Positions 5,589-10,954 of a DNA stretch of 10,954 bases are shown here, one piece after another. A program made the position numbers and the translations under genes. The notes beneath the pieces were generated by a model that worked only from the letters and a program-made list of their open reading frames with translations, searched no databases and was not told the DNA's origin. Position 1 is the first letter of the stretch; the number at the start of each line of letters is the position of its first letter. Origin of the DNA: JBBSIG01 sp038232215 (lineage in GTDB: Bacteria; Actinomycetota; Thermoleophilia; Gaiellales; Gaiellaceae); NCBI GenBank assembly GCA_038232215.1, contig JBBSIG010000078.1:1-10954 (forward strand). Direction: 5' to 3'.

Positions 5589-6797
5589 ATGGCCTCGTTC
5601 GCGTACAGCGCGATCAACGCCCAGGGCGCGGAGCTCGTCGGCGAGCTCGTCGCCTCCGACGCCGACTCGGCCCGCGAGCAGCTCCGGCTGAAGGGGTTGC
5701 TCGCTCAGCGAATCGACCAGATCGGCGGGGAGGCCGGGGAAGCGCGCGCTCGGTTCAAGAAGGTCAAGCCGAAGTCGCTGCAGATCTTCTCGCGCCAGTT
5801 CGCGACCATGATCGACGCCGGTCTGAACGTCGTCAGTGCGCTCGTCATCCTCGAGGAGCAGACCGACGACAACTATCTCGCGGAGGTGATCGCGCAGCTT
5901 CGCGAGGACGTCGAGGGCGGCCTCCTGCTCTCGCAGGCGATGTCGAGGCATCCCAAGGTGTTCAACCGCCTGTACCTCGCGATGGTCGAGGCGGGCGAGG
6001 CGGCGGGAATCCTCGACGTCGTGCTCGACCGGGTCGCCCTGCAGATCGAGAAGGAGACGAAGATCAAGCGGCGCGTCAAGGGCGCGATGATCTATCCGAC
6101 GATGGTGCTGATCTTCGCGACCCTCGTGCTGATCGGCATGCTGCTCTTCCTCGTTCCGATCTTCGTCGACATCTTCAAGGAGCTGGGCGGCGATCTGCCG
6201 ACCCTGACCCAGTGGGTGCTCAAGGCCTCGAACCTGATCCGGCACGACTGGTTCATCCTGTTTCCCACCGTCTTCGGAATCATCTTCGGCATTCGCCGCT
6301 ACAAGAAGACGGAGTCCGGTCGTCAGCTCTGGGACCGCCTGCTCCTTCGCGTTCCGATGAAGATCGGCGACGTCGTGCTCAAGGTGACGATGGCGCGCTT
6401 CTCGCGGACGCTCTCGACGCTCGTCGCCGCCGGCGTCGACATCATCAAGGCGCTCGAGATCACCGGCCAGACGGCCGGCAACTGGGTCGTCGAGGAGGCC
6501 CTGACCGGTGTCCGCGCGCGCGTGCAGGAGGGTGTCCCGATCGCGCAGCCGCTGATCGAGAATCCGGTGTTCCCGCCAATGGTCAGCCAGATGGTGCGGA
6601 TCGGCGAGGAGACCGGAGAGCTCGAGAGGATGCTCGGCAAGATCGCCGACTTCTACGAGGACGAGGTGGACAGCGCGATCCAGTCTCTGACGTCGATCAT
6701 CGAGCCCATCATGATGCTCGGCGTCGGCGCGATGGTCGGCATCGTGATCATCTCGATGTACCTGCCGATGTTCAAGCTGCTCACGCTCGTCAAGTAG
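5589..6797 (+). CDS. pilC: Type IV pilus inner-membrane platform protein PilC
   Basis: This 402-residue protein of the PilC/GspF family is the membrane platform that couples the ATPases to pilin insertion and removal. It starts MASFAYSAINAQG, the usual PilC opening, and has two T2SF domains (about 66-190 and 268-394). Each contains a family signature: VEAGEAAG (133-140) and RIGEETGEL (337-345). Membrane segments are at about 168-196, 220-236 and 372-394; IIEPIMML (370-377) is typical of the last helix. Length is normal. The open frame extends upstream to 5361, but that part overlaps the minor prepilin in another frame and is not PilC-like. The ATG at 5589 fits the family start and lies 8 nt after the sigma-28-like -10, with no Shine-Dalgarno sequence. 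Confidence 0.96.
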   Translation: MASFAYSAINAQGAELVGELVASDADSAREQLRLKGLLAQRIDQIGGEAGEARARFKKVKPKSLQIFSRQFATMIDAGLNVVSALVILEEQTDDNYLAEVIAQLREDVEGGLLLSQAMSRHPKVFNRLYLAMVEAGEAAGILDVVLDRVALQIEKETKIKRRVKGAMIYPTMVLIFATLVLIGMLLFLVPIFVDIFKELGGDLPTLTQWVLKASNLIRHDWFILFPTVFGIIFGIRRYKKTESGRQLWDRLLLRVPMKIGDVVLKVTMARFSRTLSTLVAAGVDIIKALEITGQTAGNWVVEEALTGVRARVQEGVPIAQPLIENPVFPPMVSQMVRIGEETGELERMLGKIADFYEDEVDSAIQSLTSIIEPIMMLGVGAMVGIVIISMYLPMFKLLTLVK

Positions 6798-6820
6798 GGC
6801 GAGTGCCTATCCAGCGGAGA

Positions 6821-6842
6821 GCCTCGATTGCGGTCGCGAGGC
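6821..6842 (+). terminator. Possible stem-loop downstream of pilC
   Basis: GCCTCG (6821-6826) and CGAGGC (6837-6842) form a 6-bp stem with a 10-nt loop, 24 nt after the pilC stop. An alternative partner, CGAGGCT at 6862-6868, can pair with 6820-6826. There is no U tract, so factor-independent termination is doubtful. It may mark the end of the pilus unit or only stabilise the 3' end. Confidence 0.25.
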
Positions 6843-6953
6843 CTCGGCCTCCGGGAGCCGTCGAGGCTGTGGACGATCCCGCAGGCATGCTGCCCGGTAG
6901 GATTCGCGCAGTCGGGGTGGGGCGTCCACCAAAACGGTCGGAAGGGGAGAGCA

Positions 6954-7394
6954 ATGAGAATGAGGCATGTCCTTGCGAGCGTCGTGGCAGTGGCCGCGAG
7001 CGCGCTCGTTTTCGCTGGTGTCGGGGCTGCGGCGGCACCGCAGCCGCAGCCGTTCAACTGTGTCGGCCTCGGCGACATCATGATCGTGACCGCGCCGTCG
7101 AGCGACAACGCGAACGACTTCGGCGCGGCGAGGATCGTCGGCGGCGGGATCTTGATCCCGGTTAGCTTCGAATTCAGCGCCTTCGACAACACGACGAACA
7201 CGCTCCTCTTCGCGGACGGCGCTACGAAGGGCGGCGGTAACGGCAACCGCAATCAGACGACGACGACATGCTCGTTCGCGCAGACCGCGACGCTTGCGGA
7301 CCTTCTGGGGCCGGGCGAGACCGCCCCGCCCGGCACGTCGCCGACCGACAGCGTCACGTTCACGATCAGCGCGACCGTGATCGTCAAGAAGTAA
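6954..7394 (+). CDS. Small secreted protein of unknown function
   Basis: This 146-residue protein was not recognised as a named family. It has a clear Sec signal peptide (basic MRMRH, hydrophobic VLASVVAVAASALVFAGVG, then an Ala-rich cleavage region near residues 23-28). The mature part of about 118 residues is rich in Gly, Thr, Asn and beta-forming residues (GAARIVGGGILIPVSFEFSA, SVTFTISATVIVKK) and is probably an all-beta exported or surface protein. Two cysteines, about Cys36 (PFNCVGL) and one in TTTTCSFA, could form a disulfide. GGAAGGGGAG (6940-6949) is a strong ribosome binding site, so the ATG at 6954 is preferred over upstream in-frame starts. It is 156 nt from pilC and probably has its own transcript. 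A link to pili is possible only by proximity. Confidence 0.85.
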   Translation: MRMRHVLASVVAVAASALVFAGVGAAAAPQPQPFNCVGLGDIMIVTAPSSDNANDFGAARIVGGGILIPVSFEFSAFDNTTNTLLFADGATKGGGNGNRNQTTTTCSFAQTATLADLLGPGETAPPGTSPTDSVTFTISATVIVKK

Positions 7395-7403
7395 CGAGGC
7401 ACC

Positions 7404-7447
7404 GGCGAGGCGAGGACCAGGGGCCGGCCGCAGCTCCGGCTCTCGCC
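7404..7447 (+). terminator. Nested GC-rich stem-loop after the small secreted protein gene
   Basis: GGCGAG (7404-7409) can pair with CTCGCC (7442-7447), and inside it GCCGG (7423-7427) pairs with CCGGC (7436-7440). The structure begins 9 nt after the stop codon. It lacks a U tract, so its role as a terminator is uncertain. Confidence 0.25.
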
Positions 7448-7665
7448 TTCGGACGGGACGCCGCCGGCGCACGTCGGCGAAGTCGGGACCCCCGCGGCAG
7501 CTGAGGACGTACAGACGGTGTGGGTCGTCCTTCCGCGTCGATCGCGTCCGTCGTCATGCCGCGCTCGGCGCGCTGGGAGCGCACCACACGGTGAATCGAG
7601 CCGACCGGGGTCGTGCGCCGGCTCGGCTCGGTCGACGGCGAGCGAAAGCTCGCCGCGCAGGTCGG
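7448..7665 (+). other. Apparently non-coding stretch before the propeller gene
   Basis: No convincing gene was found on either strand; the open frames here are Arg/Ala/Ser-rich and look like high-GC shadows. A GTG at 7591 is in frame with the downstream gene and has GGGAG at 7575-7579, so the last 75 nt could be coding. The inverted repeat CGAGCCG (7597-7603) / CGGCTCG (7619-7625) and the hairpin at 7636-7655 suggest a structured leader instead. Confidence 0.45.
7636..7655 (+). other. Eight-bp hairpin with GAAA tetraloop just before a start codon
   Basis: CGGCGAGC (7636-7643), GAAA (7644-7647) and GCTCGCCG (7648-7655) form a perfect 8-bp stem closed by a GNRA tetraloop. It ends 10 nt before the preferred ATG at 7666, so it could influence initiation of the secreted propeller-like protein. 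No U tract follows, which argues against a terminator. Confidence 0.5.
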
Positions 7666-9639
7666 ATGCGCGCGCTGAGCCAGGCTCGCCCGAGCGCTCT
7701 CCTCGTCGGCTGCGCGGCCCTGGCGCTGGCCGCGCTCGCCCTCGCCGGCTCCGCGCCCCAGCACGCTGGCGCCGGCGGGCCGTTCGAGCGCCTGCTCGGC
7801 GTCGGTGCCGGAGGGAAGTGGCGGGCGATCCGACTCGCACCGGCCGGGCGGCGGAGCGACGCTCCGCTCCTCACGGGCGGAAGGCGCGTCCCGCGGCCGG
7901 CTCGCGGCTACGTCCGGCTCTTTCCGACGATCGGCGGCTTGCCGGGCATCCCCGGCCGCTATTACCCGGACGAGCACGTCCTCTGCTGGTCGTGGCGCCA
8001 GCCCGACCGCGACTGCTGGCGCGCAGGCGCGAGCGCGGCCCGGCTGCTCGCCCCTCTGGCGCGACTGCCGCGCTGGAGCCAGGAGCCGACCGTGCTCGCC
8101 GAGCTCCGCTACCGCGGCCGGCGCGTGCGGCCGGCCTTCTCGAACCTGCTCGTCGCGCTCGAGCTCGCCTTTCAGCGAGGAGCCGCTCCGGTGGAGAAGG
8201 TGCCCGCCGACGCGATTCGCTTCAGCGGTCGCTGGCGCGGGCCAGCCGCCGCCGCACGGCCGCGACGGTTCGCGCTCGGGCCGGCCGGCGCCTACAGCGG
8301 GGGCCTCCTCTACCCGCTCGCGCGCGGCGTCTGGAGCTTCGCCGACGGCAACCGTCTCCCCGGCGCGACGACGGGCGGCCTGACCGTGCGAGCGCGCCCG
8401 GCAACGCTGTACGGGATCGCCGGCCCGCCACCGGCGGGTCTGGTGCGCCTCGATCCGCGGACGCTGCAGCGGCTGCCGGGCTGGCGGATCCCGCTCCAGA
8501 GCCACAGCTTCGGCTGGAGCTTCTCGCCTGACCGCTCCAGGCTCGCGCTCGGGAGCGACGGCAGCGCCGAGATTCGCCTGCTCGATCTGCGCCGCCCGCG
8601 GGTCCTCGGCGACGTCGAGGTCAAGGTGGCCCGAAGCGGCTCCGTGCTGGCGACGGCGTGGGCGGGAGCGAGGCGAGTGCTCGCGGTCGTGGTCAGCCCG
8701 GGCTGCTGCGGCCTGGGGGATACGACCGTCGCCGGCATCGACGCCCGCGGGCCGCGCCTGCTCTGGCAGCGGCGGCTGGGCGGCTCGCTGCAGGCGGGTG
8801 GGCGCTTCCGGCGCAGCCTCGTGCTCGTGCTCGGACCGCGCGGGCGCGCGCTCGGCCTCTCGCGGCTCGTTCTCGTCGGCCCCGAGGGCCGCGCCCGCTC
8901 CGTCCCGCTCTCGCAGATTCGCTCCGGCTCCGAGCCGGCACGCGACGGCCGTGACCCGGCGCGCTTCCTCCTGCGCCAGTGGAACCCGGGCCTCGCCCTC
9001 GACCCCTCCGGCGCGCGCGCCTTCGTCGTGCAGGCGGGCGCGCCGGTGGCCGAGGTCGACCTGCGCAGTCTGCGCCTCCGCTATCGCGTGCTCTCGCAGC
9101 CGATCTCGCTGCTCGGCCGGCTGCACGACTGGCTGGAGCCGCAGGCGCTGGCCAAGGCACAGGAGGGGCCGAACCGGCAGGCGCTCTGGCTCGGACGCGG
9201 GCTGCTCGCCGTCACCGGCACCGATACGCACGCCTCGCTCGGCTCCGGCCGGGAGGCGCAGTGGGAGACGCCGGCCGGGTTGAGGGTGATCGACACCCGC
9301 CGCTGGAGCGTTCGCACGCTCGACCCGCGCGCGACACGGGCGGCCTTCGTGTCCGGGACGCTCCTTTCCTTCGGGTTCCTCTGGGACTCCCGCAAACAGG
9401 GGATCTCCGGAAGCGGCCTGAGCGGCTACGCGCGCGACGGCAGCCGCCGCTTCCACCTCTACGGCGACGACCCCATCTCCGACGTGCAACCGCTCGGCTC
9501 ACGCATCCTGGTCGGCGGCGCGGCCGCGAGCCGCATCTTCCGGCGGGGAGCGCTGCTCGAGGCGAGCAGCGGCCGCGAGCTCGGCCGTGTCCGCTTCGAC
9601 TTCCAGCTGCTCGCCGGCGATCAGCCCTTCTGGTACTGA
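7666..9639 (+). CDS. Secreted protein with beta-propeller-like C-terminal part
   Basis: This 657-residue protein has a Sec-type signal peptide (MRALSQARPS, then a hydrophobic Ala/Leu core to about residue 28). Residues 40-250 are Arg-rich and were not recognised; they include YVRLFPTIGGLPGIPGRYYP and a Cys pair (107, 117) in CWSWRQPDRDC. From about residue 255 the sequence has repeated propeller-blade features such as GLVRLDPRTLQRLPG, WSFSPDRSRLALGSDGS, EIRLLDLRRP, GLALDPSGARAFVV and GLRVIDTRRWSVRTL. The start at 7666 is chosen because it gives a normal signal peptide; the in-frame GTG at 7591 would add 25 Arg-rich residues. The ribosome binding site is poor. A long open frame on the opposite strand is compositional. 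The gene is 7 nt from the next and probably co-transcribed with it. Function is unknown; a ligand-binding or surface scaffold role is possible. Confidence 0.82.
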   Translation: MRALSQARPSALLVGCAALALAALALAGSAPQHAGAGGPFERLLGVGAGGKWRAIRLAPAGRRSDAPLLTGGRRVPRPARGYVRLFPTIGGLPGIPGRYYPDEHVLCWSWRQPDRDCWRAGASAARLLAPLARLPRWSQEPTVLAELRYRGRRVRPAFSNLLVALELAFQRGAAPVEKVPADAIRFSGRWRGPAAAARPRRFALGPAGAYSGGLLYPLARGVWSFADGNRLPGATTGGLTVRARPATLYGIAGPPPAGLVRLDPRTLQRLPGWRIPLQSHSFGWSFSPDRSRLALGSDGSAEIRLLDLRRPRVLGDVEVKVARSGSVLATAWAGARRVLAVVVSPGCCGLGDTTVAGIDARGPRLLWQRRLGGSLQAGGRFRRSLVLVLGPRGRALGLSRLVLVGPEGRARSVPLSQIRSGSEPARDGRDPARFLLRQWNPGLALDPSGARAFVVQAGAPVAEVDLRSLRLRYRVLSQPISLLGRLHDWLEPQALAKAQEGPNRQALWLGRGLLAVTGTDTHASLGSGREAQWETPAGLRVIDTRRWSVRTLDPRATRAAFVSGTLLSFGFLWDSRKQGISGSGLSGYARDGSRRFHLYGDDPISDVQPLGSRILVGGAAASRIFRRGALLEASSGRELGRVRFDFQLLAGDQPFWY

Positions 9640-9646
9640 GTGGCGA

Positions 9647-10168
9647 GTGATCGTGCAAGCGCGGAGTCTCCTGCTCGCGTCCGTCCTCGCCGGACTCGTG
9701 CTTGCCGGCCCCGCGCTGGCGAGCGGCGGCGTCCGCCTCGTCTCCGCCCATGGTGCTCGCCTGCTTGTTCCTCGAGCCTGGCAGCGAGCCGAGGCGGCGA
9801 GCGATGGGCCGGTTACGGATCCGCGGACCCTGCTCGTGGTCGGCACGGCGGGCGTTCGCCCGAGGAAGTCTCGCTGTCAGATCGCCGCCTACCACGTCCC
9901 CGCGGCGGGGGCGGTGGTCGTCGTCGTCGGCTGGAGGACAGTCGCGGCGGCCGGCGGTGGAACGCAGAAGCCGGGCCGCCGACCGTTGCTACGGCTGCGC
10001 AGTGTCCGCCGGCCGAGCTTCGAATGCTTCTCCGGCCGAGGCGCGGTCGCGCAGGTTCTTCTCCGCGGCAAGCCCTACCAGGTGAACGTCATGGTCGGAG
10101 AGCGCGCCTCAGAGCGACGTGTCGCGGAAGCGCTCGCCGTCGCTCGCTCGTTCGATCTGGCCCGCTGA
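9647..10168 (+). CDS. Small secreted protein of unknown function
   Basis: This 173-residue protein has an N-terminal signal peptide (MIVQARSLLLASVLAGLVLAGPALAS, likely cut near residue 26). The mature part contains GARLLVPRAWQRAE, DPRTLLVVGTAGV, CQIAAYHVP, a hydrophobic VVVVVGW strand, PSFECFSG and YQVNVMVGERA. It ends in a helical ERRVAEALAVARSFDLAR. Two cysteines (77 and 127) could pair. The pattern is that of a small alpha/beta exported domain; no named family was recognised. The start is GTG at 9647 or GTG at 9653; both keep the signal peptide and neither has a strong ribosome binding site. It follows the propeller gene by 7 nt, which suggests translational coupling and a shared process. 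Confidence 0.83.
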   Translation: MIVQARSLLLASVLAGLVLAGPALASGGVRLVSAHGARLLVPRAWQRAEAASDGPVTDPRTLLVVGTAGVRPRKSRCQIAAYHVPAAGAVVVVVGWRTVAAAGGGTQKPGRRPLLRLRSVRRPSFECFSGRGAVAQVLLRGKPYQVNVMVGERASERRVAEALAVARSFDLAR

Positions 10169-10173
10169 AGCAC

Positions 10174-10186
10174 GCTGCGCCGCAGC
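10174..10186. terminator. Small hairpin between convergent genes
   Basis: GCTGC (10174-10178) and GCAGC (10182-10186) form a 5-bp stem with a 3-nt loop in the 33-nt gap between two convergent stop codons. The position fits a bidirectional terminator, but there is no U tract on either strand. Confidence 0.25.
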
Positions 10187-10201
10187 TCGGCCGGCGCTCG
10201 C

Positions 10202-10954
10202 CTACGGCGATCGCGCGCCGTCCCAGACGACGAAGGAGCTGTCACGGGCGGCGGGCAGCCGGACGGGACGGACCCGGATCCGGGTCCGGGTCTGCCCGGG
10301 TCGCCAGACCGCCACCCCGTCTCGCTCGGCCGTCCGAGCCAGCAGCACGAGGCGACCGTCGCTCGTCCAGGCCATGCTCGTGAACTTGAGCGAGAGGGCG
10401 GCAGGCATGTCGGGGAGGTGGCGGAAGCGACGGGTGCTCGGGTCGAGCAGCCAGATGTCCGTAACTTGTGTCCCGCTGAACTCGAACGCCGGATCCGAGA
10501 AGCTGAGCGCGACCAGCTTGGCGTCCGCCTGTACCGCTGCTCTATTCCTGCCGCCTTGCGGTGCCGAGCCGGTTTGGCTCGGCCAGCGCAGCCGCCACTG
10601 CTCGCCGCTCGGCAGATCCGTCAGCGTGAGCGGACCGTGGGAGGCGGCAGTCGTCAGCGCGAAGCGGCCGACCACCGCCCAGAGCCCGCCTATGGGCAGC
10701 AACGTCTGGCCGGTGCTCGGGTCGAGGACGGAGCTTCCCTCGACGAGGAGCGTGCCGGCCGGGCCTCCGACGAGCTCGGTCGAGCACGGCACTGGCCGCG
10801 GGCTCTGACGTTCCCGCCCGTCGAGCGCGACCTCGCGGAGCTCGCAACTGTCTGCGTCCGTGAAGCTCTTGAGCCAGATCGCCTGACCGTCCGCGCTCGG
10901 CGCAACGCCCCAGCCAGTGGCGATCCGGCGAGCAGTCGGGGTACCGCGGCGCAC
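10202..10954 (-). CDS. Beta-propeller-like protein, C-terminal part
   Basis: The minus-strand frame is open from the right edge to the stop at 10204-10202, giving 250 residues. The first codon at the edge is GTG, but no signal peptide or ribosome binding site can be seen and the sequence starts inside a repeat-like region, so the gene very probably begins outside. Blade-like segments include GWGVAPSADGQAIWLKSF, LREVALDGRERQ, VLDPSTGQTLLPIGG, LTLTDLPSGEQWRL, TDIWLLDPSTRRFRHLPDMP and SMAWTSDGRLVLLAR. Two cysteines (about 37 and 57 from the edge) flank one segment. This is a WD/Tol-type propeller pattern; export and partner are unknown. It is convergent with the secreted-protein pair. Near the C-terminus lies an Arg-alternating run (TRTRIRVRPVR) encoded over a 20-bp palindrome. 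Confidence 0.8.
   Translation of the reverse strand: MRRGTPTARRIATGWGVAPSADGQAIWLKSFTDADSCELREVALDGRERQSPRPVPCSTELVGGPAGTLLVEGSSVLDPSTGQTLLPIGGLWAVVGRFALTTAASHGPLTLTDLPSGEQWRLRWPSQTGSAPQGGRNRAAVQADAKLVALSFSDPAFEFSGTQVTDIWLLDPSTRRFRHLPDMPAALSLKFTSMAWTSDGRLVLLARTAERDGVAVWRPGQTRTRIRVRPVRLPAARDSSFVVWDGARSP
10269..10288. repeat. 20-bp perfect palindrome inside the propeller gene
   Basis: The two 10-bp halves (CGGACCCGGA and its exact complement) meet without a spacer. It lies inside the minus-strand coding region for the TRTRIRVR run near the C-terminus. It could be a by-product of alternating Arg codons in high-GC DNA, or a cruciform or protein-binding site. Confidence 0.6.

Noticed and set aside
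6870..6903. Housekeeping promoter for the small secreted protein (TGGACG / TAGGAT)
   Set aside because: The -10-like TAGGAT at 6898-6903 is plausible, but the nearest -35-like TGGACG is 22 nt away, outside the usual spacing, and the matches are weak.
7510..7590. Short plus-strand frame starting GTG (MWVVLPRRSRPSS...) as a separate gene
   Set aside because: It runs out of frame into the propeller gene, is Arg/Ser/Pro-rich without any domain pattern, and has no ribosome binding site.
7384..9489. Long open frame (about 700 codons) on the minus strand opposite the secreted propeller gene
   Set aside because: The translation is Ala/Arg/Glu/Pro-rich with no fold-like pattern, signal peptide or motif. 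It mirrors the GC-rich third positions of the plus-strand gene, which has a signal peptide and propeller-like segments.

Overview
The window is a high-GC actinobacterial-type segment. The gene content (a type IV pilus core with a monoderm-style layout and no secretin gene), GTG starts, Ala/Arg/Thr-Pro-rich proteins and secreted beta-propeller proteins suggest a member of the Thermoleophilia (Gaiellales/Solirubrobacterales). This placement rests on recognition and composition only; there is no rRNA here to confirm it.

Positions 1-6797 form a type IV pilus (T4P) locus. A prepilin gene enters from the left on the minus strand (170 down to 1, C-terminus outside). Divergent from it runs a tight plus-strand series: pilT (retraction-type ATPase), pilM, pilN, pilO, a membrane-anchored PilP-like protein, a PilV/GspI-like minor prepilin and pilC (platform protein). 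PilT and PilC work at the inner side of the membrane, PilM-N-O plus the PilP-like protein form the alignment subcomplex, and the prepilins are the fibre subunits. No PilB, PilD or PilQ is in the window.

The strongest regulatory signal is a pair of almost identical sigma-28 (FliA/SigD/WhiG-type) promoter-like elements, CTCAAGGG-N13-GCCGATA. One lies before pilT and one before pilC. Both have the same internal spacing, and both -10 elements end exactly 8 nt before the ATG. Neither ATG has a properly spaced Shine-Dalgarno sequence, so leaderless transcripts are likely. This would split the locus into at least two transcription units under one alternative sigma factor.

Positions 6798-10954 carry four genes for exported or propeller-like proteins of unknown role. 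These are a small secreted protein (6954-7394), a large secreted protein with an unrecognised N-terminal region and a beta-propeller-like C-terminal part (7666-9639), a small secreted protein 7 nt downstream of it (9647-10168), and, convergent, the C-terminal part of another propeller-like protein (minus strand, from the right edge to 10202). No RNA genes, CRISPR arrays, insertion sequences or phage genes were seen.
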